Below are positions 1 to 6,199 of a DNA stretch of 10,318 nucleotides, piece after piece. The notes beneath the pieces are model-generated. The model was not told where the DNA came from, did no database searches, and saw only the letters and a list, made by a program, of their open reading frames with translations. A program made the translations under genes and the position numbers. This stretch comes from Candidatus Adiutrix sp. (lineage in GTDB: Bacteria; Desulfobacterota; Desulfarculia; Adiutricales; Adiutricaceae): assembly GCA_031273445.1 (NCBI GenBank), contig JAISRV010000066.1:1-10318 (forward strand). Reading direction: 5' to 3'. Positions within the stretch are counted from its first letter, which is position 1; the number at the start of each line of letters is the position of its first letter.

Positions 1-202
1 CGTTGGCGTCGAATATTTCCCCGCGCACGGCGCCGAGTCTGATGCGCGTCTCTATCTCCTGCCTGGCTTTCTCCACCAGACCGTCCCGCTCCTCCACCTG
101 GAGAATCCAGGCCTTCGCCAATATGGCCGCCAGGGCCACGACGAAAGCCAGGCCCACCGCCGCGATGCGCAGGCGCATCCCTTTGGCTCTTTCGACCGTC
201 AT
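1..202 (-). CDS. ftsI: FtsI / class B penicillin-binding protein, N-terminal fragment (runs off left edge)
   Basis: Only the first 67 codons are present; the gene continues beyond base 1. FtsI is the septal peptidoglycan transpeptidase that works with FtsW, FtsL, FtsB and FtsQ. The visible part has a short basic cytoplasmic start (MTVERAKGMRLR), one membrane segment at about residues 13-30, and then RGEIFDAN at 60-67. That last stretch matches the RGxIxDRNG motif at the start of the periplasmic part of class B PBPs. The Asp-Ala in place of the usual Asp-Arg is a mild deviation. The ATG at 202-200 overlaps the ftsL stop as ATGA, so translation is probably coupled. No catalytic motif (SxxK, SxN, KTG) can be seen in this fragment. 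A sporulation-type paralogue such as SpoVD is possible by motif alone, but position right after ftsL favours ftsI. Confidence 0.88.
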   Translation of the reverse strand, partial: MTVERAKGMRLRIAAVGLAFVVALAAILAKAWILQVEERDGLVEKARQEIETRIRLGAVRGEIFDAN

Positions 203-687
203 TCTATCACCACAATTTGGCCCTGGCTCGGCACGACCAGACCCAGAGTCTCCCGGGCGATCTCTTCCAGCTGGGCCAGAGAACTGACCTGGGCCAATTC
301 CGTTTTCAACTGGCGGTTTATTTCCATCAGGTTGAGCTTGTGTTCCGTCAGTTCGGAAATTTCATAACTGTAGGACACGGACGCGTGGTTGGCCCGCACC
401 ATGCCCAAAATCAGCAGCACCGTCACCAGGGCGGCCGCGGCCAAGGCAAAAAAATGGCCGATCGACAGAAACCTGAGCGGCCCGTCGGAAATATGGGCCA
501 GAGGCGGGGTCTCGTCGCGGGCCGCCGCCGCGGAGGTCGGTTTTTTGCGCGCCAAAGAAAGCGAAAGAACTTTGGACGAACGCTCGCCTGGGGCGGAGCC
601 GCCGGGCTTCCACCGGAGCCGGCTCCTAGTCAGGCCGCGCCGGGAGCTCTCAAGGGGCCGGCCGACTTTGACGCTGGGAATGGACAT
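199..687 (-). CDS. ftsL: Cell division protein FtsL-like, bitopic membrane protein
   Basis: This 162-residue protein has a long, basic, low-complexity cytoplasmic N-terminus (about residues 1-76). It is followed by one hydrophobic segment at about 78-97 (HFFALAAAALVTVLLILGMV). A periplasmic heptad-like stretch then runs from about 105 to 148, rich in Leu, Ile and Glu, and ends with ETLGLVVPSQGQIVVIE. The tail pattern (a Leu-Gly-Leu-x-x-Pro turn followed by short hydrophobic strands) is typical of FtsL and DivIC proteins. FtsL forms a coiled coil with FtsB and links it to FtsI and FtsW at the septum. The gene lies between rsmH and ftsI, the usual FtsL position. The ATG at 687 is preceded by AAGGTGA, which overlaps the rsmH stop. 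The cytoplasmic part is longer than in E. coli FtsL, which has roughly 35 residues there. Confidence 0.85.
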   Translation of the reverse strand: MSIPSVKVGRPLESSRRGLTRSRLRWKPGGSAPGERSSKVLSLSLARKKPTSAAAARDETPPLAHISDGPLRFLSIGHFFALAAAALVTVLLILGMVRANHASVSYSYEISELTEHKLNLMEINRQLKTELAQVSSLAQLEEIARETLGLVVPSQGQIVVIE

Positions 688-695
688 GTTTCACC

Positions 696-1799
696 TTAGA
701 TCGGAACGGGCGCCGTTAGAACGGCCGCCCTTAAGCGCGCCGACCTGGCCCTGGGGTTGGCCGCCGCTTCCCCGGCGCCGGGGCCGAGGGGTTTTTTGAA
801 AAGCGGCCGCCAGTGGGCCCGGCCCGCCGCGTCTTGGCTCCTGAAAGCCTCTTTGACCAGACGGTCTTCCAGAGAATGAAAACTTATCGCCGCCAGCCGC
901 CCGCCCGGCTTCAAAAGGCCAGGCGCCGCGGCCAGAAAATCTTCCAAAACGCCCAGCTCCCGATTGACCTCTATGCGTAGGGCCATAAAGGCGCGAGTGG
1001 CCGGATGCAGGCGCGGCGGCGGCCCCGGCCGATAGAGGCATTTGGCGATGAGGGCCGCCAGTTCTCCAGTGGTCTCCACCGGCCCGGCTTTTCTGGCCTC
1101 GACTATGGCCCGGGCCAGGCGGCGCGAGGCCCGCTCTTCTCCATAACGCCAGATAAGGTCGGCCAGCTCTTTTTCCCGGTAACGGTTGACCACGTGCCAG
1201 GCGCTCAATTCAGCCGACGGGTCCAGACGCATATCCAGGGTTTCGTCATGATTCCAGGAAAAACCCCGGTTCGGAACGGCCAATTGGCGACTGCTTAAGC
1301 CCAGGTCCGCGACGATGCCGTCGACGCAGCCCCAACCCAGGTCGGCCAGAATTTCCGGAAGGTCGGCGAAATTGCCTCTCCTCACGGTCAGACGGCCTTC
1401 CCCGCGCCCCCAGCCCTCCAGGGCCCAGGCGCAGGGCTCGGGGTCCTGATCCAGGGCCAGAAGGCGGCCCTGGGGCCCCAGAGCCTCCAAGATCAGACGG
1501 CTGTGGCCGCCGCCGCCGAGCGTCGCGTCCACGTAGACGCCGTCGCCGCAGGCGTCATCGCCGTAGGCGCCGCCGCCTTTGACGGCCAGGGCCTCAATCG
1601 TTTCCGGCCCCAGAACGGTCAGATGCCCAAAGGCCCTGGACCAGTCGACCGGGGCGGCGCCTGCCTCGCCTCGACCCTCAGGGGCCGCCAAAACCGCCGC
1701 CAAGTCCATAGGCGCGGGCGGGGCCAGGGGCGGACGCTCTAGCGCCGGAGGGCCGGCCGTCGTCTTCCGGCGGGCGCGCCCACGCTTCCCCGAAGACAT
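696..1799 (-). CDS. rsmH: 16S rRNA (cytosine1402-N4)-methyltransferase RsmH (MraW)
   Basis: RsmH transfers a methyl group from S-adenosylmethionine to N4 of C1402 in the 16S rRNA decoding centre. The 367-residue product shows the family motifs in order: HLTVLGPE at about 59-66 (the usual HxPVLLxE start), the SAM-binding DATLGGGGHS at 91-100, LDQDP at 116-120, DLGLSS at 165-170, HPATRAFMALRIEVNREL at 265-282, SFHSLEDRLVK at 306-316 and NPRARSARLRAA at 348-359. Family members are usually near 310 residues. The excess is an N-terminal extension of about 57 residues rich in Arg, Pro and Ala, plus a small Gly/Asp-rich insert at about 74-87. The start at 1799 is chosen because its ATG overlaps the mraZ stop in TAATG, with GGAAG about 10 bases upstream. 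Met31 has no clear ribosome site. Confidence 0.96.
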   Translation of the reverse strand: MSSGKRGRARRKTTAGPPALERPPLAPPAPMDLAAVLAAPEGRGEAGAAPVDWSRAFGHLTVLGPETIEALAVKGGGAYGDDACGDGVYVDATLGGGGHSRLILEALGPQGRLLALDQDPEPCAWALEGWGRGEGRLTVRRGNFADLPEILADLGWGCVDGIVADLGLSSRQLAVPNRGFSWNHDETLDMRLDPSAELSAWHVVNRYREKELADLIWRYGEERASRRLARAIVEARKAGPVETTGELAALIAKCLYRPGPPPRLHPATRAFMALRIEVNRELGVLEDFLAAAPGLLKPGGRLAAISFHSLEDRLVKEAFRSQDAAGRAHWRPLFKKPLGPGAGEAAANPRARSARLRAAVLTAPVPI

Positions 1800-2254
1800 T
1801 ACAGCGGCACTTCCATGCTGTTAAGGGTCTCAAGCACCAGGGCCTCTTCTTCGGCCATCTGGATCTGGAGACGAGCGCGATCCCATATTTCAATTTTATA
1901 AATGCCGCCCAGAACGGTCACTTCACGGCTTAGGCCGGCCATTTCGCGGAGCTCTTGCGGAATCACCAAGCGGCCCAATTTGTCCACGGGCACCCGTTTG
2001 GCCTTGCCGACTAATCCGCGAGTCGTGATCATGCGGGTGCGCGTATCGGGTATTTCGCTTAGTTTTTCTTCTATCTTCAGCCACTGTTCATAAGGGTAAA
2101 GGGCCACATAGCCCTCTTTATTGGCCGAAGCCGTCACTTCATCGGGGCGGGCGGATTTCTGCAATTCCTCGCGTAGCTTGCCCGGCAGGGCCAGGCGGGC
2201 CTTATCGTCGAGGCTGTGCGCGAATTCCCCTATGAAGCTGAAAGGTTCGGCCAT
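1799..2254 (-). CDS. mraZ: Transcriptional regulator / division protein MraZ
   Basis: This 151-residue protein carries two SpoVT-AbrB-like halves, each with the MraZ DxxxR motif: DDKAR at 16-20 and DKLGR at 91-95. Each motif is followed by a short hydrophobic-Pro strand (LALPGKLREEL and LVIPQELREM). MraZ family proteins form ring oligomers that bind several direct repeats upstream of the dcw operon and regulate it. Here the gene heads mraZ-rsmH-ftsL-ftsI, and matching repeats lie 70-150 bases upstream. The ATG at 2254 has AGGA seven bases upstream. The N-terminus (MAEPFSFIG) is about five residues longer than the common MFxG start. A C-terminal tail of about 20 residues is rich in Glu and Leu. 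Confidence 0.97.
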   Translation of the reverse strand: MAEPFSFIGEFAHSLDDKARLALPGKLREELQKSARPDEVTASANKEGYVALYPYEQWLKIEEKLSEIPDTRTRMITTRGLVGKAKRVPVDKLGRLVIPQELREMAGLSREVTVLGGIYKIEIWDRARLQIQMAEEEALVLETLNSMEVPL

Positions 2255-2324
2255 TGATCATCCTAAATTTTTAAACCGCTGACCCACAATGAGAATCGCC
2301 GGCTTTTACGGCCTCGTTCCAAGC

Positions 2325-2346
2325 GCGCCCCACTTGGCGCCCACTT
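2325..2346 (-). promoter_or_regulatory. Second pair of AGTGGG repeats in the mraZ leader
   Basis: Two adjacent 11-mers on the minus strand, AAGTGGGCGCC (2346-2336) and AAGTGGGGCGC (2335-2325), carry the same AAGTGGG core as the upstream MraZ-type run. They lie downstream of the predicted start, within the leader. A further single AGTGG core is at 2406-2402, between the -35 and -10 boxes. CCACTTAGTGG at 2341-2351 is also a near-perfect palindrome. They may be auxiliary MraZ sites. Confidence 0.4.
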
Positions 2347-2357
2347 AGTGGAAATTA

Positions 2358-2387
2358 TATCCATAAATATCCACTTGCCTCCACTTT
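2358..2387 (-). promoter_or_regulatory. MraZ-box-like operator: three 10-base direct repeats
   Basis: Read on the minus strand, three adjacent 10-mers share a (A/T)A(G/T)TGGA-like core: AAAGTGGAGG (2387-2378), CAAGTGGATA (2377-2368) and the weaker TTTATGGATA (2367-2358). Known MraZ operators are runs of short direct repeats containing TGGG or AAAGTG at 10-base spacing directly upstream of mraZ, and this run fits that layout. It overlaps the putative -10 box and start site, so autoregulation by MraZ is the natural inference. Binding is not shown by sequence alone. Confidence 0.65.
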
Positions 2388-2411
2388 ACCCCTCTAGCAC
2401 TCCACTGTCAA
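2383..2411 (-). promoter_or_regulatory. Putative sigma-70 promoter of the mraZ-rsmH-ftsL-ftsI operon
   Basis: On the minus strand a perfect -35 box, TTGACA (2411-2406), is followed by a 17-base spacer and TAAAGT (2388-2383, four of six bases matching TATAAT). Transcription would start near 2376, giving a leader of roughly 120 bases before mraZ. The -10 box overlaps the first of three MraZ-type repeats, as expected for a site where MraZ competes with polymerase. A second perfect -10 hexamer, TATAAT at 2359-2354, lies downstream but has no recognisable -35 at 16-18 bases. Confidence 0.6.
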
Positions 2412-2544
2412 GATCAAAAACCAGACCGAGTCAGCCTTAAAAAGGGAATCTAATCTGGTTTTTAGCAGATATTGTATATGGGAAAAAATAAACGCAATAT
2501 GTCGGCAAAAAAAATTAAACTCAAACTCCTGGGCGGAAGGCCGC
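2412..2544. other. Non-coding stretch between the mraZ promoter and the hairpin repeats
   Basis: This is AT-rich in its first hundred bases, including a run of eight A at about 2509-2516. I see no supported gene or RNA here. A minus-strand reading frame covering 2462-2692 has no ribosome site, an unusual Pro/Arg-rich composition and overlaps the inverted repeats, so it is not called. Confidence 0.4.
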
Positions 2545-2677
2545 GGATGCTCCGCATCCTGACCGTAGGCGCTTGATCGGCGGGCGAGGCTTGCCCGGGG
2601 CCGCGCGCTGTTGGATGCTTCGCATCCTGACCGTTGGGTCTGGTCAGCGGGCGGGCGTTGCCCGCCCGCCGCGGCCC
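2541..2677. repeat. Two-copy 68-base repeat, each copy with two hairpins
   Basis: Two imperfect copies lie head to tail with a 68-base period. Each begins with a 6-base-pair triloop hairpin: GGATGCTCCGCATCC at 2545-2559 and GGATGCTTCGCATCC at 2613-2627. Each continues with CTGACCGTWGG and then a GC-rich hairpin. In copy one the arms are CGGGC/GCCCG (2581-2597). In copy two they are a perfect 10-base GCGGGCGGGC / GCCCGCCCGC around the loop GTT (2647-2669). The layout resembles small intergenic palindromic repeats of the REP/BIME type. There is no T-run after the hairpins on either strand, so they do not look like ordinary terminators. Confidence 0.7.
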
Positions 2678-2794
2678 TGGCGAGGAGACCATCCGGCAGT
2701 TTTCAATGTAGGCGAGTATTTTTAAAAGTGGCCGCTCCCGGTGAGAGGCGAGGGGGCGAATGAAGCACGAGTTTAAGGGTTGAAGTCAATTCAA

Positions 2795-2806
2795 TATAAT
2801 ATTATA
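2795..2806. repeat. Perfect 12-base AT palindrome TATAATATTATA
   Basis: This stands alone in the 2700-2900 gap. It contains a perfect TATAAT in both directions, but only a poor -35 (TTTAAG, 17 bases upstream on the plus strand). It may be a promoter core, an operator or chance AT-rich sequence. I see no gene immediately downstream until the kinase at 3017. Confidence 0.4.
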
Positions 2807-2921
2807 GTGCTCTGTAATTTCAGTTCCAATTTGGCTTGACTCCGCCAGGCTCGTGACGCCGGGGCGGGGCGCCGCCAGACCGCTTGCCGGCATATTTAGA
2901 TTAACATATTTATTTCATTTA

Positions 2922-2956
2922 TATATTATGATGTGTGTTATCTTGTATATTATGAT
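2922..2956. repeat. 11-base direct repeat TATATTATGAT upstream of the kinase gene
   Basis: Exact copies of TATATTATGAT occur at 2922-2932 and 2946-2956, a 24-base period, in an AT-rich block 60-95 bases before the kinase start codon. The second copy leads directly into a TATAAT hexamer (2956-2961) that could be the -10 box. No convincing -35 is present. The pair could be a binding site for an activator, but AT-rich chance similarity cannot be excluded. Confidence 0.4.
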
Positions 2957-3016
2957 ATAATTAAGAGGATAACGTTTGTTCATACCCCATTATATATCGC
3001 CCGGAAGGTTAATGAA

Positions 3017-5908
3017 ATGACTGCTGACGCAAAATCAAAATACCTGGAAATGTCGTTCGCCGACCTCAGCGGCACACTGTTCAGAAGCGGAATAGGCTTG
3101 TGGGAAATCGCCTTTGAAGCGGATGATTTAACCGCGGCCAGCTTGTCATTTAATAAAAGTTTTCAAAATCTCGTCTGCGGCTGCGATGAATATGACGGGC
3201 CGGTCGATTTACGCAAATTCGTCGAACGCTGGTGCCATCCAGACGAAACAGGCATTATTTTTACGAATTTACTGAATTTGATCAGGGGCGACGCTGAATA
3301 CTACCGTGTGGAGCACCGCTTCTGGAACAAGGGGAAACAGGACTGGCGCTGGTTTCAGTCCAACGGCGATCTTTGCCGGCCGCAAGGCGGCCTGCCCCGC
3401 CGGGTGAGGGGGGTCGTCATCAAAACCCATGAGCGCCGCATGACCAACCACGACCTGGAAAAAGCCCTGGAAAAAAATAAAACCACCGCCCATGAGCTGA
3501 AGCTGGAACGTGAACGCCTGTCGACCGTCATTGATGCGGCGGCTCTGGGAACCTGGGATTGGAACATCCAGACCGGCGAGGTGATTTATAGCCCGAGATG
3601 GGCTGAAATCATCGGTTATAAGCTGGATGAAATCGAGCAGACCGTGGAAACCTGGGAAGCGGCCCTGGTTCCGGAAGATCTTGACCTGGCCAACGCGGCC
3701 ATTGAGGCCCACTGCAACGGGCTTACGCCCCAGTATGAAGCCGATTTCAGGATGCGGCACAAAAACGGCTCCATCATCTGGGCCCAGGATCGGGGCCGGG
3801 TGGTGGAATATGACGAACATGGCCAGGCCGTGCGCCTGATGGGCGTTCTCATTGACGTCACCCGCCAGAAAAGCATTGAACAGGCCCTGGCTGAAAACAA
3901 GGACCAACTGGAACTGGTCTTTAACGCCGCCCGCATCGGCGCTTGGGATTGGGATTTGACGCGCGGCACGATCAAGTTCAACAACGTGTATCTTGACATG
4001 CTGGGTTATACGCAAGACGAGATCAAAGGCACTATTGAGGAATGGGAGAGCTTTGTCCACCCCGACGAACTGGAGGCCGTCAACGCCGCGCTTGATCGTC
4101 TCGTCAAAGGGGAAGACCCCGATTACGCCATGGAAATCCGCATGAAACACAAAGACGGGCACTATGTCTGGACTTATGACTTCGGCCGGGTGGTTGAATG
4201 GAACGAAAAAGGCGAAGCCTTGAGGGTGGTGGGCGGCCACTTTGATTTTGATGAAAAGAAAAAGATGGAATTCGAGTTTTTCGCCATGCAGGAGCAGGAG
4301 CGGGGACTCAAGCTGGCCCGCGATCTGGCCGAAGAGAGCGCCCGGGCCAAGAGCAATTTCCTGGCCAATATGAGCCATGAAATCCGCACGCCCATGAACG
4401 CCATTCTGGGGCTGACCCATTTGGCCCTGCAGACTGAACTGGACGAGCAGCAGTTGGAGTATATCCAGCGCACGGAAACCGCGGCCAAAGCCCTTTTGCG
4501 CATCATCAACGACATTCTGGATTTTTCCAAGATAGAAGCCGGCAAGATGGAAATGGAGGACGTCGATTTCCGTCTGGACGAGTTGGTGCGCAGCGCGGTG
4601 GATCTTCTGGTCGACCAGGCCCATGAAAAGGGTTTGGAATTTATTCTGGACATTCCGGCCAACCTGCCCAATAACCTGGTCGGCGACCCGGTTCGCCTGA
4701 ACCAGATTTTGAGCAACCTCATCAGCAACGCCATTAAATTCACTCAAACTGGCGCAGTCGCCCTGCGCGTGGCCCTTGTGGAAAACGACGGGACAACGGT
4801 TTTGTTGCGTTTCACGGTGAAGGACAGCGGCATCGGCCTGACCTCCGATCAAATAAGCAAACTTTTCAGCGCCTTCACTCAGGCCGACGCCTCAACCACC
4901 CGCAAATACGGCGGAACCGGGCTGGGGCTGGCCATTTCCAAACGCCTGATCGAAATTATGGGCGGCGAGATATGGTGCGACAGCCTGCCGAATCAGGGCA
5001 GCACCTTCGGGTTCACCGCCCGCTTCAAGCTGGGCCGGCCGGGAGAAGAGGCGGAAGCGGCCCCGGCCGTCTCCAAAGACGTCTTGCGCGGACTGACCGC
5101 CTTGTTGGTGGACGACTCCCCCCTAGCCCTGGAAATCCTTGAGCAGGCCATGTTGTTTGTGGGTTTTAAAGTCCAGACCGCCTCTTCCGGGGAAGAGGCA
5201 TTGAATCTCCTGGCCGGCGCCAAGGATGACCACAAATTTGACCTCGTTATGGTGGATTGGAAAATGCCTGGCCTGGACGGCGTGGAGCTCATCCGCCGCA
5301 TGAACGAAATGATTGTTCCGGAGAAGCTGCCGGCGGTGCTCATGGTCACGGCTTACGACAAAAACGAGGTGGCCGAAAAATCCAGGGAAGTGGGCATCAG
5401 ACACGTGCTCGCCAAGCCCATCTCCCCCTCCACCCTTTACGATGCGCTTATGGATGTCTTCGGCTCGCGCCACCGGAAAAAACAGGCTTCAAAAGCCGGG
5501 CGCGGCAAGGAAGTCGATATGGTCAAACCCATACAGGGGGCGCGCATTCTTTTGACCGAGGACAATGAGGTCAACCAGCTGGTGGCCAGCCGCATACTGC
5601 GGAACGCCGGTTTTGAAGTCGACATAGCCAACAACGGCCGCGAAGCTTTGGAGCGGGTTCAGCAAAAAGATTTTGACCTGGTGCTCATGGACGTCCAGAT
5701 GCCGGAGATTGACGGCCTGACCGCCGCCAGCCGCATCAGGGCCATGGAAAAATTCAAAACCCTGCCCATAGTGGCCATGACCGCCCACGCCATGAGCGGG
5801 GACAAGGAACTGAGCCTGAAGGCCGGCATGAACGATCACGTCAACAAGCCCATCAACATTACGGAGCTGTTCCAGGCCCTGCTCAAATGGATCCCGCCCA
5901 AGCGCTGA
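3017..5908 (+). CDS. Soluble hybrid sensor histidine kinase: PAS x3, HisKA, HATPase_c, two receivers
   Basis: This 963-residue cytoplasmic kinase has no membrane segment. It starts with three PAS_3-like domains at about residues 20-142, 167-286 and 298-412; the last two share GxWDW, GYxxDEI and GRVVE landmarks. HisKA follows, with the phospho-accepting His454 in [11 protein letters not shown]. The HATPase domain shows the N box (NLISNAIKF, Asn571), G1 DSGIGL (603-608) and G2 GGTGLGLAI (632-640). Receiver 1 has Asp699/Asp700, phospho-acceptor Asp747, Thr778 and Lys800. Receiver 2 has Glu848/Asp849, Asp892, Thr922 and Lys944. Both receivers look intact. There is no Hpt domain, so phosphotransfer onward would need a separate Hpt or response regulator, and none is adjacent. 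The ATG at 3017 has GGAAGG eight bases upstream; an in-frame GTG at 2933 would add 28 residues from AT-rich leader with no ribosome site. The signal is not predictable; PAS folds of this type can bind ligands or cofactors. Confidence 0.93.
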   Translation: MTADAKSKYLEMSFADLSGTLFRSGIGLWEIAFEADDLTAASLSFNKSFQNLVCGCDEYDGPVDLRKFVERWCHPDETGIIFTNLLNLIRGDAEYYRVEHRFWNKGKQDWRWFQSNGDLCRPQGGLPRRVRGVVIKTHERRMTNHDLEKALEKNKTTAHELKLERERLSTVIDAAALGTWDWNIQTGEVIYSPRWAEIIGYKLDEIEQTVETWEAALVPEDLDLANAAIEAHCNGLTPQYEADFRMRHKNGSIIWAQDRGRVVEYDEHGQAVRLMGVLIDVTRQKSIEQALAENKDQLELVFNAARIGAWDWDLTRGTIKFNNVYLDMLGYTQDEIKGTIEEWESFVHPDELEAVNAALDRLVKGEDPDYAMEIRMKHKDGHYVWTYDFGRVVEWNEKGEALRVVGGHFDFDEKKKMEFEFFAMQEQERGLKLARDLAEESARAKSNFLANMSHEIRTPMNAILGLTHLALQTELDEQQLEYIQRTETAAKALLRIINDILDFSKIEAGKMEMEDVDFRLDELVRSAVDLLVDQAHEKGLEFILDIPANLPNNLVGDPVRLNQILSNLISNAIKFTQTGAVALRVALVENDGTTVLLRFTVKDSGIGLTSDQISKLFSAFTQADASTTRKYGGTGLGLAISKRLIEIMGGEIWCDSLPNQGSTFGFTARFKLGRPGEEAEAAPAVSKDVLRGLTALLVDDSPLALEILEQAMLFVGFKVQTASSGEEALNLLAGAKDDHKFDLVMVDWKMPGLDGVELIRRMNEMIVPEKLPAVLMVTAYDKNEVAEKSREVGIRHVLAKPISPSTLYDALMDVFGSRHRKKQASKAGRGKEVDMVKPIQGARILLTEDNEVNQLVASRILRNAGFEVDIANNGREALERVQQKDFDLVLMDVQMPEIDGLTAASRIRAMEKFKTLPIVAMTAHAMSGDKELSLKAGMNDHVNKPINITELFQALLKWIPPKR

Positions 5909-5951
5909 CTTCTCATTTTGGCTTGGAGCCCTTATCGGGACTGACCGTAGC

Positions 5952-5977
5952 CAGGCAAAAAATGTGATTTTTGCCTG
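5952..5977 (+). terminator. Hairpin after the kinase gene, possible terminator
   Basis: CAGGCAAAAA (5952-5961) and TTTTTGCCTG (5968-5977) form a perfect 10-base-pair stem with a 6-base loop, 43 bases after the kinase stop. The U-rich arm is inside the stem rather than after it, so this is not a classic intrinsic terminator. It could act as a weak terminator or 3' end stabiliser. The 10-mer CTGACCGTAG immediately before it (5941-5950) also occurs at 2559-2568 in the hairpin repeat. Confidence 0.4.
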
Positions 5978-6005
5978 ACGAGCGTTTTATCGGCCTCGAA
6001 CTTCT

Positions 6006-6032
6006 GGCCGGTTCGCGGCCGGCTTCTTTTCT
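6006..6032 (+). terminator. Weak candidate intrinsic terminator between kinase and tkt
   Basis: GGCCG (6006-6010) pairs with CGGCC (6016-6020) across the loop GTTCG, and is followed after GG by the T-rich CTTCTTTTCT. The stem is short. A second T-run (six T at 6098-6103) follows another GC-rich stretch. One of these may end kinase transcription; neither is strong. Confidence 0.35.
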
Positions 6033-6199
6033 AATTCAACTTCTGATATACTTAATCCAGTGATTTTTTGTCCTGTAAAGACCGGCCGGAAAGCCGCTTT
6101 TTTAGGGCATTGTTTTGCGGTATTATGACCATCCTTCTCGTGGTCCTAGCCAAATAACTGCAATATGTCATAAAAAGTCCATATGCAAAGAGGTTCGCC

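Noticed and set aside
2462..2692. 76-residue minus-strand frame over the hairpin repeats
   Set aside because: Pro/Arg-rich product spanning inverted repeats, no ribosome site and no recognisable family; the repeats explain the open frame.
2933..3016. GTG start at 2933 for the kinase
   Set aside because: The extra 28 residues come from AT-rich leader carrying the direct repeat and a possible -10 box, with no ribosome site; ATG 3017 has GGAAGG at good spacing.
3269..4852. Long minus-strand open frame inside the kinase gene
   Set aside because: It is antisense to a clear multi-domain kinase with intact motifs, has no ribosome site, and its His/Gln-rich composition is what reversed GC-rich codons give.
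6127..6145. GACCA ... TGGTC inverted repeat upstream of tkt
   Set aside because: Only five base pairs with a nine-base loop; too short to claim an operator without conservation data.
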